A stretch of 64,000 nucleotides of DNA from Desulforhabdus amnigena (GCF_027925305.1 NZ_BSDR01000001.1:2631001-2695000); one strand, 5' to 3'. Shown: positions 17,428 to 26,669, counted from the stretch's first letter. A program made the numbers and translations. Notes: a model not told the origin generated them from the sequence alone.

Positions 17428-18162
17428 ATGAATGCACCAGAATCTCATCAAAATTTCCCGAAAGAACGCAACCGGTCTCGCGACTCCGTTTATGCGGCGC
17501 CGCGAGAAAAAATAGGGGATTTCGTCTTCGACGAAACCGTTGCGGATGTATTCCCCGATATGATTCAGAGATCCGTGCCGGGATACGACACGATCACCTC
17601 CCTGATCGGCGTCCTGGCCGGCCGCTACGCACAGCCAAACAGCACCTGCTATGATCTCGGATGCTCCCTGGGAGCCGCCACGCTCTCCATGCGCAGGCGC
17701 CTGCACCAGCCCGGCTGCCGCATCGTTGCGGTGGACAATTCCGAGGCCATGATCAGACGCTGCCGGCAAAATATCGATGCCGACGCTTCCGCCCCCCCCG
17801 TCGATATCCTGTGCACCGATATCCTGGATGTCAAAATTCGAAACGCCTCGGTGGTGGTCCTCAACTTCATTTTGCAGTTCATTCATCCGGAACAGCGCCT
17901 CCAGGCGCTCTCGAACATTTACCAAGGTCTGTTGCCGGGAGGAATTTTGATTCTCTCGGAAAAGATCCGTTTTTCCGATCTCAAACAGCAGACATTCCAC
18001 ACGGAAATGCACTATGCGTTCAAGAAAGACAACGGCTACAGCGATCTTGAAATCAGTCAAAAGCGCGCAGCGCTGGAGAAGGTACTGATTCCGGAGACTC
18101 TGACCGAACACCGGGAGCGTCTGCTCGCCGCCGGTTTCGCCCGGTGCGACGTGTGGTTTTAA
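17428..18162 (+). CDS. cmoA: Carboxy-SAM synthase, truncated at the C-terminus by an ochre stop
   Basis: Makes carboxy-S-adenosylmethionine from SAM and prephenate for CmoB. 244 residues with EVFPDMIQRSVPGY-type motif (VADVFPDMIQRSVPGYDTI) and SAM site CYDLGCSLGAATLSMRRRL. It ends DVWF at TAA 18160-18162, but the frame then reads CLNFASLFARK to a TGA at 18196-18198 that overlaps the cmoB ATG. The family normally reads VWFQCFNF here, so one C-to-T change turned Gln into a stop and removed about 12 residues. The start is uncertain: ATG 17428 or GTG 17410. Its substrate prephenate is also that of neighbouring tyrA. Confidence 0.85.
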   Translation: MNAPESHQNFPKERNRSRDSVYAAPREKIGDFVFDETVADVFPDMIQRSVPGYDTITSLIGVLAGRYAQPNSTCYDLGCSLGAATLSMRRRLHQPGCRIVAVDNSEAMIRRCRQNIDADASAPPVDILCTDILDVKIRNASVVVLNFILQFIHPEQRLQALSNIYQGLLPGGILILSEKIRFSDLKQQTFHTEMHYAFKKDNGYSDLEISQKRAALEKVLIPETLTEHRERLLAAGFARCDVWF

Positions 18163-18194
18163 TGCCTCAATTTTGCCTCCCTCTTTGCGCGAAA

Positions 18195-19169
18195 ATGATC
18201 GATTATACCGGCCTGTACCAAAAAATAGAACAAACGCCGCTGGCTCCGTGGTTCCAGATCCTGCCTTCCAAAGTGGCAAGAGCTTTCAACGACTCACCCC
18301 ACGGCGACTGGCCCAGGTGGGAGTCCATCATCGAGCAAATGCCTCAACTGACACCCTCATCCGTGGATCTGAATACCGGCACCGTGCGCATCGGGAATGC
18401 CACCGACTGCGATCCCCTGGACCGGGAGAACCTTGAAAAACTGCTGCGGCAGCTTCACCCCTGGCGGAAGGGACCCTATTCGGTCTTCGGCATCCATATC
18501 GATACGGAATGGCGTTCGGACTGGAAATGGGAACGCCTCCGCGACCACATTCGACCGCTGAAGGGCAGGCTGGTACTGGATGTGGGCTGCGGCAACGGTT
18601 ATCACTGCTGGCGCATGGCAGGCGCCGGAGCTCAACTCGTTGTCGGCATAGATCCCTACCTGTTGTTCATTGCGCAGTTCAGAGCACTGCAGCGTTTCGT
18701 GCGCGATGACCGGGTCCATCTGCTTCCCCTCGGTATCGAGGCCCTGCCGCAGAATCCGGGAGGGTTTGACAGTGTCTTTTCCATGGGGGTGCTGTATCAC
18801 CGCCGCTCCCCCATCGACCACTTGATGGAATTGAGATCCTGCCTTCGAAGCGGCGGGGAACTCATTCTGGAAACACTGGTCATCGAGGGAAAAACCGGGG
18901 AAGTGCTGGTTCCGGAAGGCCGCTATGCAAAGATGCGCAATGTATGGTTCATCCCCTCCTGCCCCACCCTCGAACTCTGGCTGAAACGCTGCAGCTTCAA
19001 GGATGTCCGGCTGGTCAATGTCTGTGAGACCACCACCGAAGAACAGCGCTCTACCGGCTGGATGACCTACGAATCCCTGCCCGATTATCTCGACCCGAAA
19101 GACCGCCGGCTGACCGTGGAAGGATTGCCGGCGCCGAGAAGGGCAATCTTTCTGGCCACCTGCCCCTGA
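18195..19169 (+). CDS. cmoB: tRNA U34 carboxymethyltransferase
   Basis: Transfers the carboxymethyl group of carboxy-SAM to 5-hydroxyuridine at tRNA position 34, giving cmo5U. 324 residues, close to the E. coli length. SAM motif LVLDVGCGNGYHCWRMAG (about residues 125-142), plus the family stretches SDWKWERL, SMGVLYHRRSPIDHL and NVWFIPS. The ATG at 18195 overlaps the read-through stop of cmoA as ATGA, supporting the original cmoAB coupling. With cmoA's present stop the gap is 32 bases. Confidence 0.9.
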   Translation: MIDYTGLYQKIEQTPLAPWFQILPSKVARAFNDSPHGDWPRWESIIEQMPQLTPSSVDLNTGTVRIGNATDCDPLDRENLEKLLRQLHPWRKGPYSVFGIHIDTEWRSDWKWERLRDHIRPLKGRLVLDVGCGNGYHCWRMAGAGAQLVVGIDPYLLFIAQFRALQRFVRDDRVHLLPLGIEALPQNPGGFDSVFSMGVLYHRRSPIDHLMELRSCLRSGGELILETLVIEGKTGEVLVPEGRYAKMRNVWFIPSCPTLELWLKRCSFKDVRLVNVCETTTEEQRSTGWMTYESLPDYLDPKDRRLTVEGLPAPRRAIFLATCP

Positions 19170-19405
19170 CGAATGAGATTTTTTCAAAACCAGGATTTCC
19201 GACTCTTTTTCCCACGCTCCCCGGATTCCCCAAACAGACTCTGTCCGCTCTTTCCCTTCCCTTCATTCTGCCGGGGCAGGTGAGGCTTATCGTTTCAAAA
19301 TTTTTTCTTCCAAAAGAGATGCTTTTCCCTCCATCAATGCCTAACAAAAGACCATAACACCTTTGCATCCGCAACGCTTGAAGCAGACCACGGGAGGCTG
19401 TTTAC

Positions 19406-20446
19406 ATGCAAGGACCTCTGAAAGTTGCCGTATTGGGTACAGGGCGGATGGGCTGCGGCATCATCCGGCTTCTCTTTCAAAAAAAAGGGCTGGAGCTGAC
19501 CGGCGTTTACGGTCGTAGAACCGACCGGGCAGGGATCGATATCGGAAAGGCAGTGGGACTTGCAGAGGAAATCGGGATCAAAATATCGAACGACCTTCCG
19601 GCTCTGCTGAAAAAGGCAAAAGCTCACGTGGTGATCCAGGCCACATGCTCCAGGGTCTCCGAGGCTGCGGAAGAAATCAGAACCGCTCTTCACCAGGGAG
19701 CAAACGTCATTTCCATTGCAGAAGAAATGGCATATCCCGCCTGCCAATCCCCGCTCATCGCCAAAGAACTCCATGCGCTCGCTCTGCAAAAGAAAGTGAC
19801 CGTCCTCGGAACCGGCATCAACCCGGGATTCGTGCTCGATCTTCTGGTGATCGCTCTCACAGGCGTGTGCTGGAAAGTGGAATCCATTACGGCAAAGCGG
19901 GTGAACGACCTCTCTCCTTACGGCCCATCCGTTCTGGCGGCCCAGGGAGTGGGTGTCACCCCTGAAGCGTTCCAAAAAGGCGTGGCGGAGGGTTCCATCG
20001 TCGGACACATGGGATTTCCCGAATCCATCGGCATGATTGCCAAAGCTCTCGGCTGGGAAATCGACAGGATCGAAGAGATCCGCAGCCCCATCGTTTCCAG
20101 GGTGAAGCGCGAAACCCCTTTCGTGAAAATCGAACCGGGGCTCACCGCAGGCTGTAACCACACTGCACTGGCCTATCGTGACGGCAATCCGGTCATCCAC
20201 CTGGTGCACCCTCAACAGGTGCACCCACACCTGGAAGGCGTCGAAACGGGGGATTCCATAAAAATAGAGGGCGAGCCCAATGTCCATTTTTCCGGCAGTC
20301 CGGAAATCCCCGGTGGTATCGGCACGATCGCCCTGGCCGTCAACATGATTCCCCATGTCGTCAATGCTCCCCCCGGGCTGAAATCCATGGCGGATCTCCC
20401 CGTACCCGCAGCCTTCATGGGGGACATACGTACACTGCTCCAATAA
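19406..20446 (+). CDS. ord: 2,4-diaminopentanoate dehydrogenase
   Basis: 346 residues. Oxidatively deaminates (2R,4S)-2,4-diaminopentanoate to 2-amino-4-oxopentanoate with NAD(P)+. GTGRMGCGIIRLL near residue 11 is the nucleotide-binding motif; VLGTGINPGFVLDLL and a dihydrodipicolinate-reductase-like fold support the family. Assignment is strengthened by the next four genes, which are the rest of the D-ornithine oxidative pathway known from Clostridium sticklandii in the same order. GGGAGG is upstream of the ATG. First gene of the cluster; about 235 bp of non-coding sequence precede it. Confidence 0.88.
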   Translation: MQGPLKVAVLGTGRMGCGIIRLLFQKKGLELTGVYGRRTDRAGIDIGKAVGLAEEIGIKISNDLPALLKKAKAHVVIQATCSRVSEAAEEIRTALHQGANVISIAEEMAYPACQSPLIAKELHALALQKKVTVLGTGINPGFVLDLLVIALTGVCWKVESITAKRVNDLSPYGPSVLAAQGVGVTPEAFQKGVAEGSIVGHMGFPESIGMIAKALGWEIDRIEEIRSPIVSRVKRETPFVKIEPGLTAGCNHTALAYRDGNPVIHLVHPQQVHPHLEGVETGDSIKIEGEPNVHFSGSPEIPGGIGTIALAVNMIPHVVNAPPGLKSMADLPVPAAFMGDIRTLLQ

Positions 20447-20465
20447 AATCGAAGGGAGACGGCCA

Positions 20466-20780
20466 ATGGCTGAACGCGCAGAGAAAGGTTCCTGGGTTGA
20501 AATTCACGGCATCGTGCTGGAAAAGGGTGAAAGAGCTCCACAGGTTCCCGAGGACACGCAAAGGGTCCCTCTGGAAATGAAGGTCAAGGGATTTCTGGTC
20601 CATGACGCCGTGGTGGGCGGGGAAGCTGAAATCGTCACGCCCGCCGGCCGGACGCTCAGGGGAAAACTCACAGCGGTCAATCCGCCGTACACGCACATGT
20701 TTGGTTCCCCGATTCCCGAACTCTCACGCATAGGAGGCGAAGTACGGGCGATTCTCAGGGAAAAGGGGCAGGCACAATGA
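20466..20780 (+). CDS. ortA: 2-amino-4-oxopentanoate thiolase, alpha subunit
   Basis: 104 residues. Small subunit of the PLP thiolase that splits 2-amino-4-oxopentanoate with CoA into acetyl-CoA and D-alanine. Contains the family stretches WVEIHGIVLEKGERAPQVPE and NPPYTHMFGSPIPEL. No catalytic domain of its own. GAAGGGAGA lies upstream; it overlaps ortB by 4 bases. Confidence 0.88.
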   Translation: MAERAEKGSWVEIHGIVLEKGERAPQVPEDTQRVPLEMKVKGFLVHDAVVGGEAEIVTPAGRTLRGKLTAVNPPYTHMFGSPIPELSRIGGEVRAILREKGQAQ

Positions 20781-22201
20781 ATCCCCGCGATAGCTATGAA
20801 TCCATAATGGCTCAGCGCACAGAAATCATGCGCTCTTCCGTCGGCATCGATTACGCTCGATACATCACTGGCCCCCTTTCCTTCGATTACGAAAGGCTGC
20901 TCGCCGACACCGGTTATGACCTTCAAACGATCCGTTCCATCCAGAGCGAGACCGGAGTGGGCAACACCCCCATGGTCGAACTCAGGAATCTCACCGGGCT
21001 TGCCCGCGCCGTTTCCAAGCCGGGAATGGGAGCGCGCATCTTTTTAAAGGACGAAGCAGCCAACCCTTCGGGGTCGTTCAAGGACCGCAGGGCCTCCCTT
21101 TCAGCTCATGAAGCGAAAAAGCGCGGCTACAGAGGAATTGCCGCGGCGACGAGCGGCAACTACGGTGCGGCGGTGGCTTCACAGGCGGCGAAAGCGGGCC
21201 TTCGATGCATCATCGTGCAGGAAGCCTTTGACAGCAAAGGGGTCGCGCAGCCGGAAATCGCTGAAAAAACGAGGGCCTGCGAAGCATACGGAGCGGAAGT
21301 CGTCCGGCTCTCCGTAGGTCCGGAACTCTTTTACGTCTTTCTTGCGGTGCTCAAAGAAACCGGGTACTTCAACGCTTCCCTCTACACCCCCTACTCCATC
21401 CTCGGAATCGAAACCCTGGGCTATGAGCTCGCCCTGCAGATCCAGACTGGGGAGGGAAGATTTCCCGATGTGGTGGTCGCCACGCATGCGGGGGGCGGGA
21501 ACGTCACGGGCACGGCCCGAGGGCTCCTGAAAGCGGGTGCGGCGGAGACCCGAGTGGTTGCCGCAAGCGTGGACCTTTCCGGCCTCCATATGGCTTCGGA
21601 CCGCGATTTCAATCGCAAGTCCTTCACCACCGGCCATACGGGCTTTTCCATTCCCTTTTCCACCTGGCCCGACAGGGCGGACGTGCCGAGAAACGCGGCA
21701 CGGGCCCTTCGTTACATGGACCGCTTCGTTACAGTGACTCAAGGAGAGGTCTTTTATATCACGCAGGTCCTCGCTGAAATCGAGGGACTGGAACGCGGCC
21801 CGGCGGGAAACACCTCGCTCGCCGCCGCATTTGCCATGGCGCGACGGATGGAGCGGGACCAGATCATCGTCGTGCAGGAAACCGAATACACGGGAGCCGG
21901 CAAGCATCCATCCGCACAATTGAATCTCGCAAAACAAATGGGCATTGAGGTGGTGCGTGGGGATCCCGGAGCGAGCAAGCCGGGAAAATCCATCGTCATC
22001 CCGGAGCATCCCGCTCAAATTGAGGCCGTGGATGTGGACCTGGACCGGCTCAGAAGGTCCTACCTGCGAAATGCCCTTCATTCCCTTGGGGAGAAGCGGT
22101 TTCCCACCGAAACCGATGTGCGATTTTTGGCAGCCGATACAAAATCAACTCAGGACTATGTTCGGGAGGTGATTCATGAGCATTACGGAAAGAGCGGATG
22201 A
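20777..22201 (+). CDS. ortB: 2-amino-4-oxopentanoate thiolase, beta subunit (PLP)
   Basis: 474 residues, fold-type II PLP protein related to threonine synthase. The PLP lysine is in NPSGSFKDRRAS (K102), and the phosphate loop looks like ATSGNYGAAVAS with a later HAGGGNVTG. Catalyses the thiolytic cleavage that yields acetyl-CoA and D-alanine. Start overlaps ortA by 4 bases; its end overlaps oraS by 26 bases, so the genes are translationally coupled. Confidence 0.9.
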   Translation: MNPRDSYESIMAQRTEIMRSSVGIDYARYITGPLSFDYERLLADTGYDLQTIRSIQSETGVGNTPMVELRNLTGLARAVSKPGMGARIFLKDEAANPSGSFKDRRASLSAHEAKKRGYRGIAAATSGNYGAAVASQAAKAGLRCIIVQEAFDSKGVAQPEIAEKTRACEAYGAEVVRLSVGPELFYVFLAVLKETGYFNASLYTPYSILGIETLGYELALQIQTGEGRFPDVVVATHAGGGNVTGTARGLLKAGAAETRVVAASVDLSGLHMASDRDFNRKSFTTGHTGFSIPFSTWPDRADVPRNAARALRYMDRFVTVTQGEVFYITQVLAEIEGLERGPAGNTSLAAAFAMARRMERDQIIVVQETEYTGAGKHPSAQLNLAKQMGIEVVRGDPGASKPGKSIVIPEHPAQIEAVDVDLDRLRRSYLRNALHSLGEKRFPTETDVRFLAADTKSTQDYVREVIHEHYGKSG

Positions 22202-22529
22202 CTTCAAAACCCGGCGACAACATTTAGAAAAAATGTCCGATGAGGAACTGCACACGTATTTTTGGACTTTGGTGAATCAGATCGTTCAGCCCCTCGTGGA
22301 GGAAGCCAAAACCCATACTTCTCCTTCCATCGAACGGTCGGTGCTCCTGCGGATGGGCTTTTCCAGTCTGGAAGCAAAGTCCATCGTCAATACTATGCTC
22401 GAGAAGGGAATTCTCGGCCACGGCGCGGGGAACCTCATCCTTCGGCTCGCACGAAAGAAGGGCATTGCCGTACGGGAGGCTGGGCTTGCATTGATGGACG
22501 GAAAATATTGGGAGGAGGTGGCAGGATGA
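22176..22529 (+). CDS. oraS: D-ornithine 4,5-aminomutase, S subunit
   Basis: 117 residues, close to the C. sticklandii small subunit. Helical, with ERSVLLRMGFSSLEAKSIV and GAGNLILRLARKKG. It partners OraE in the adenosylcobalamin- and PLP-dependent move of the delta-amino group of D-ornithine to C4, forming 2,4-diaminopentanoate. Start is inside the end of ortB; stop overlaps the oraE ATG (ATGA). Confidence 0.88.
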   Translation: MSITERADDFKTRRQHLEKMSDEELHTYFWTLVNQIVQPLVEEAKTHTSPSIERSVLLRMGFSSLEAKSIVNTMLEKGILGHGAGNLILRLARKKGIAVREAGLALMDGKYWEEVAG

Positions 22530-24721
22530 AATCCCTGGTCCCGGAAAAGAAAATCGACATCCAGGAAGTGCTCGAGGATTTGGACAAATACCGCCCCAAG
22601 CGAAAGGGATGGAGCTGGCGCAGGCATATTGAAAACCAGGAGATCGGCCCCTTCGTCTTCAAGGAAACGTCGCAAAACCTCAAAAATTCCGTGCCGCTTC
22701 CTTCAGCCCGGCACCTGGGGAACATAGATCCTCAATGCGATGTGGTGATCACGACGGAAATCGCATCCGGGCGGTTCGAAGACGATATCCGGCGCATGCG
22801 CATGGCGGCATGGCACGGAGCGGACCACATCATGGTCATCCGCACCGTGGGCCAGTCGCACTTCGACGGACTCATTGAAGGCACACCGGAGGGAGTGGGT
22901 GGAATCCCCATCACGAGAAAGCAGCTTCGAGCAACGCGCAAAGCCCTGGACGCCATCGAGGAGGAGGTGGGGAGGCCCATCAACTTCCATTCCTACGTGA
23001 GCGGAGTCGCGGGCCCGGAAATTGCCGTCATGTTTGCTGAAGAAGGTGTAAATGGAGCCCACCAGGACCCCCAGTACAACGTGCTCTACAGAAACATCAA
23101 CATGCACCGTTCCTTCGTGGATGCCGCCGAAGCCAAAACGATCATGGCCGGAGCGGGAATCCTTCAGATCGACGGGGCGCATAATGCCAATGCCACGGCC
23201 AAAGAAGCCTGGAAGGTCATGCCGGAGCTCTTCGTGCAGCACGCCGTCAATGCGGCATTTTCCCTGGCGGTAGGCATGCCGAGGGAATTCATCGCTCTTT
23301 CCACGGTCCCTCCCACTGCACCCCCCGCACCCAAAATGCGTCTCGACCTCCCCTATGCCGTGGCGCTCCGGGAGATTTTCAAGGGGTTCAAATTCCGTGC
23401 TCAACAGAACACACGGTACATGGAAGCGGACATGGCCGAAGCGACCATCACCCATGTGCTCGACACATTGATTACCAGCATGACTCCCACCGACATTCAG
23501 AGCACCATCACCCCGGATGAAGGACGCAACGTGCCCTGGCATTACAACAACATCCTGGGAGTGAATACCGGCCGGCAGACCCTCATGGGAACGGACGGAC
23601 TCATGGAGATGGTCGAACTGAAAAGGGAGGGCAGCCTGCCTGAAAAGGTTCGGGAATTGAAGGAACGCGCCGTTCTTTTCCTGGAGGAAATCCTTGAAGC
23701 GGGAGGTTATTTTGCTGCGGTGGAAGAAGGGCATTTCGTGGATTCGGGTTGTTTTCCCGAAAGAAAGGGAGATGGAATCGTCCGAGATCCCCACGGCGGA
23801 GTTGCCGCCGATTCCATCATAAAGCGTGAACCCGATTACGGCGCTCCCGTCTGCTGCCATTTCGGTGACAACGTTTATGCACCAAAGGACGAAAAGCCTT
23901 GCGGTTCATACGGGGGATGCACCCTCTGTGATCCCTCCAAGATTCAGTATATCGATGAACTGGACCCAATGGACAATGTACACAAACGCCTTGAAAAACC
24001 CCTCGAGGAAAAAGCCGCCGGATGGGTGCGGCCCGAAGTCGAATGGTCCGGGGACGGTATAGTGTGCGTCACCCTTTTTATCCCCGAGGAACCCGAAGTG
24101 GCGGAAGCGGCGGCCCTCAAGATGGCGGAAAAAATGGGGCTCTTGAACCCGGAAGTGATCAGCAGGCGGCTCATGCACCCTGCGGAAGGAAGCCTCTTTG
24201 AGGTCAAGGGAAGGCTCGATTATGCGGTGAAAAGGGATGAACTGGTCCTTCAGAAAAAAGAGGAAAGCTTACCCGACAAGGAAATCGAGGCCTATGTCCG
24301 GCCAAGAGACATCCATGTCGTGGGGGCCACAGTGGGGCAGGATGAACATTCCGTCGGATTGAGAGAGATTCTGGACATCAAGCATGGAGGCATTGAAAGG
24401 TACGGCTTCCAATGCCACTACCTGGGAACTTCGGTTTCTCTTTCCCGGGTCCTGGATGCCGTTGAGGAGACGGGCGCACGCATTGTTTTGATCTCCACCA
24501 TAGTAACTCACAACGACATTCACAAGACCAACATGAAAAAACTCCATGACCTGGCCGTCGAACGGGGCTTGCGGAATAAGGTGCTCCTCATCGCCGGCGG
24601 CACCCAGGTGACCGACGAAATGGCCAGGGCCTGCGGCATGGACGCAGGATTCGGAAGGGGCGCCAAGGGGCGCCAGGTGGCCACATTCATTGTCAGAAAC
24701 CTTAGTGGGGTCAGCCCTTGA
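22526..24721 (+). CDS. oraE: D-ornithine 4,5-aminomutase, E subunit (B12 and PLP)
   Basis: 731 residues, the usual length. An N-terminal TIM-barrel part (from about 40 to 500) is followed by a C-terminal Rossmann cobalamin domain with DEHSVGLREILD, the D-x-H-x-x-G motif whose His ligates cobalt, and a Thr/Gly-rich IAGGTQVT strand. The ATG at 22526 is preceded by GGAGGAGG. The last four residues (GVSP) and the TGA are encoded by the REP end of the transposase element, so the native C-terminus may have been altered by that insertion. Confidence 0.92.
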   Translation: MKSLVPEKKIDIQEVLEDLDKYRPKRKGWSWRRHIENQEIGPFVFKETSQNLKNSVPLPSARHLGNIDPQCDVVITTEIASGRFEDDIRRMRMAAWHGADHIMVIRTVGQSHFDGLIEGTPEGVGGIPITRKQLRATRKALDAIEEEVGRPINFHSYVSGVAGPEIAVMFAEEGVNGAHQDPQYNVLYRNINMHRSFVDAAEAKTIMAGAGILQIDGAHNANATAKEAWKVMPELFVQHAVNAAFSLAVGMPREFIALSTVPPTAPPAPKMRLDLPYAVALREIFKGFKFRAQQNTRYMEADMAEATITHVLDTLITSMTPTDIQSTITPDEGRNVPWHYNNILGVNTGRQTLMGTDGLMEMVELKREGSLPEKVRELKERAVLFLEEILEAGGYFAAVEEGHFVDSGCFPERKGDGIVRDPHGGVAADSIIKREPDYGAPVCCHFGDNVYAPKDEKPCGSYGGCTLCDPSKIQYIDELDPMDNVHKRLEKPLEEKAAGWVRPEVEWSGDGIVCVTLFIPEEPEVAEAAALKMAEKMGLLNPEVISRRLMHPAEGSLFEVKGRLDYAVKRDELVLQKKEESLPDKEIEAYVRPRDIHVVGATVGQDEHSVGLREILDIKHGGIERYGFQCHYLGTSVSLSRVLDAVEETGARIVLISTIVTHNDIHKTNMKKLHDLAVERGLRNKVLLIAGGTQVTDEMARACGMDAGFGRGAKGRQVATFIVRNLSGVSP

Positions 24722-25743
24722 CATTGGAAATTGCAAGGGAGAACACAGCCAGCAATTTGCCAAGTGCGCTATCTTTCTCGGCCTTTTCCGGGAACCTCGC
24801 ATACACCTTCGCAACTGCGGAATAGCTCAAACCGCCAAACAAATCTCCGATCCGGCGGTTGGTCAGCCCCGTATACTTTTTGAGTAAATAAATCGTCAGG
24901 TCCCTCTTGTCATCCTTCTGCACTGCCAGATCTTCGATGGAGATCCCCAAATGATGCGACACTATTTTCAATATCTCTTCAGCTCCCATCGATTTTTGCA
25001 GCTCACGCCGGGACGATACCTCCTCTTTGCTCAGGGTTTCATCCTTCAGCCGCCCCAGAGTCTTCCGAATAAAATTCTCTCCGCCCAGAATCGCTCCCCC
25101 GTAGACATCCTTCAAAGGACTCTCCAGCTCTTCCGATATAGCGCTCTCTATAAAGGCACGATATTTACTCCGGGCCAAAGCCGGGTCGCTCGCAAGCATT
25201 GCCAGGATAAGATCCCGATAAACTATCTCTTCCCCCTCTTTTTGAATAAATGACTTGTAACTGCTGTAAGGATAGGCCTCGGGTCTTTCGACTATCCCCG
25301 CTCTTACCGGATTCAGGTGGACATATCGGCTCAATTCCAGGAGGTAGTTGTCCTTATCCACCAGGATGGCTTTGTATCTGCCCTGGAAAAGATGCCCCGT
25401 CCGGCCTTTTCTCCTGTTGATGTAGTTGGTGTAGGATCCGTTGATGTAATGCATCACCTTGCTCAAATTTCCTCCGGGGGTTTCAATGAGCAGATGATAA
25501 TGATTGGGCATCAGGACATAGCAGTGGAGGCGGTATGCGTACTTTTCCCGCGCTTCTTCAAGATAGGTTTTGAACCGATCGTAATCCGCCTTGGAAAAAA
25601 AGATCCTCTTGCGCTCATTTCCGCGACTCGTGACGTGATAAAAAGCGCCTTCGTGTTGAATCCGCAAAGGTCTCGCCATGAAAAACCTCCCATATAAGCG
25701 AAACCTTTAGCATGGGGAATGTCTCAAGTCAAGGGCTGACCCC
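24707..25743 (-). mobile_element. REP-associated transposase element with terminal inverted repeats
   Basis: Left end GGGGTCAGCCCTTGAC (24707-24722) and right end GTCAAGGGCTGACCCC (25728-25743) are perfect inverted complements enclosing a single Y1 transposase gene. It sits exactly at the 3' end of oraE. A third copy of the end sequence is at 27761 and a duplicated right end at 26096-26111. Confidence 0.85.
24711..25679 (-). CDS. REP-associated tyrosine transposase (RAYT, Y1/IS200-like)
   Basis: 322 residues. Single-strand DNA transposase of the TnpA-REP kind. GAFYHVTSRGNERKRIFF, the HUH-type metal motif in MPNHYHLLIET, and the catalytic Tyr region SYTNYINRRKGRTGHLFQGRYKA are all present. 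The C-terminal third (about 225-310) has a DnaA-C-like HTH (KYTGLTNRRIGDLFGGLSYSAV), common in Desulfobacterota relatives. It ends NVKG at a stop supplied by the REP end. AGGTTTTTC lies upstream of the ATG. The gene appears intact. Confidence 0.9.
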   Translation of the reverse strand: MARPLRIQHEGAFYHVTSRGNERKRIFFSKADYDRFKTYLEEAREKYAYRLHCYVLMPNHYHLLIETPGGNLSKVMHYINGSYTNYINRRKGRTGHLFQGRYKAILVDKDNYLLELSRYVHLNPVRAGIVERPEAYPYSSYKSFIQKEGEEIVYRDLILAMLASDPALARSKYRAFIESAISEELESPLKDVYGGAILGGENFIRKTLGRLKDETLSKEEVSSRRELQKSMGAEEILKIVSHHLGISIEDLAVQKDDKRDLTIYLLKKYTGLTNRRIGDLFGGLSYSAVAKVYARFPEKAEKDSALGKLLAVFSLAISNVKG

Positions 25744-26118
25744 ATGGATACTGGAAAAGATGCCCCGTCCGGCCTTTTCTCCTGTTGATGTAGTTGGTGT
25801 AGGATCCGTTGATGTAATGCATCACCTTGCTCAAATTTCCTCCGGGGGTTTCAATGAGCAGATGATAATGATTGGGCATCAGGACATAGCAGTGGAGGCG
25901 GTATGCGTACTTTTCCCGCGCTTCCTCAAGATAGGTTTTGAACCGATCGTAATCCGCCTTGGAAAAAAAGATCCTCTTGCGCTCATTTCCGCGACTCGTG
26001 ACGTGATAAAAAGCGCCTTCGTGTTGAATCCGCAAAGGTCTCGCCATGAAAAACCTCCCATATAAGCGAAACCTTTAGCATGGGGAATGTCTCAAGTCAA
26101 GGGCTGACCCCATGGATA
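25383..26118. repeat. 368-bp tandem duplication of the right part of the RAYT element
   Basis: Unit 1 is 25383-25750 and unit 2 is 25751-26118. I saw only one difference between them, a T/C in the CGCGCTTCTTCAAG word (position 25558 against 25926). The unit spans the 5' part of the transposase, its upstream region and the right REP end, so it is very recent. Confidence 0.88.
25724..26047 (-). pseudogene. 5' fragment of the RAYT gene created by the tandem duplication
   Basis: The first 99 codons of the transposase are repeated up to GHLFQ, then the frame runs into the right REP end and stops. The HUH motif is kept but the rest of the catalytic domain and the HTH are lost, so it should be inactive as a transposase. 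Confidence 0.88.
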
Positions 26119-26192
26119 CAAAAATGGTTGCATTGTGAGGGATTTCATTCATACTTGTGGCTTAAAAATCAAAATAATATGAGGTTGCATTA

Positions 26193-26669
26193 ATGTGGCG
26201 TAGAAGACTCAAGTGGACCAGCAGGGTGTCCGGACTCATTACATGCATCGTCATTTTCAGTTTGTTTGTTGCCGCCCTGCCGGCTTACGCCACCCAGACT
26301 CATAAGGCTCCTGAGGGTCTTTACATTCACCAGCTGGGACACCTTCTTTTTTTGGCCGCCGCCGCTTTTCTATTTTCAAGACTGCATCGCAATCCACTGC
26401 TTACAGGAAAAGGCTGGAATCGCATCAAGATTTCCTGTGCGTTCTTTTTTCTTTGGAACCTCTACGCCTTTGTAGGGCACATCCTGGAAGAGCTCATGCC
26501 GGCTCCGTCTTTTACAGGAAAGGCCGGGGTCTGGCATCAGGTTCTAGCGGAAGCGCCCGCAAGGATTGGAATTCCTTTTTACATTTTAAAATTCGACCAT
26601 CTCATTTGCATGCCCGCCATTCTTTTCTTCTTTTGGGGCATCAAAACCTTGTATGAGGAGCAGAAATGA
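26193..26669 (+). CDS. Membrane protein paired with a histidine kinase, unknown
   Basis: 158 residues with a signal-like segment (about 10-33, ending PAYA) and about three further membrane helices (LGHLLFLAAAAFLF, AFFFLWNLYAFVGHIL, CMPAILFFFWGI). Several His (HQLGHLL, GHIL, WHQV, DHL) sit next to the helices and could bind metal or haem. GAGG precedes the ATG. Its stop overlaps the kinase ATG by 4 bases, so it is probably a sensory partner. I do not recognise the family. Confidence 0.7.
   Translation: MWRRRLKWTSRVSGLITCIVIFSLFVAALPAYATQTHKAPEGLYIHQLGHLLFLAAAAFLFSRLHRNPLLTGKGWNRIKISCAFFFLWNLYAFVGHILEELMPAPSFTGKAGVWHQVLAEAPARIGIPFYILKFDHLICMPAILFFFWGIKTLYEEQK

Noticed and set aside
18160-18162. 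The cmoA ochre codon as a recoding signal
   Set aside because: UAA recoding is not known in this group; a simple Gln-to-stop change or sequencing error is enough.
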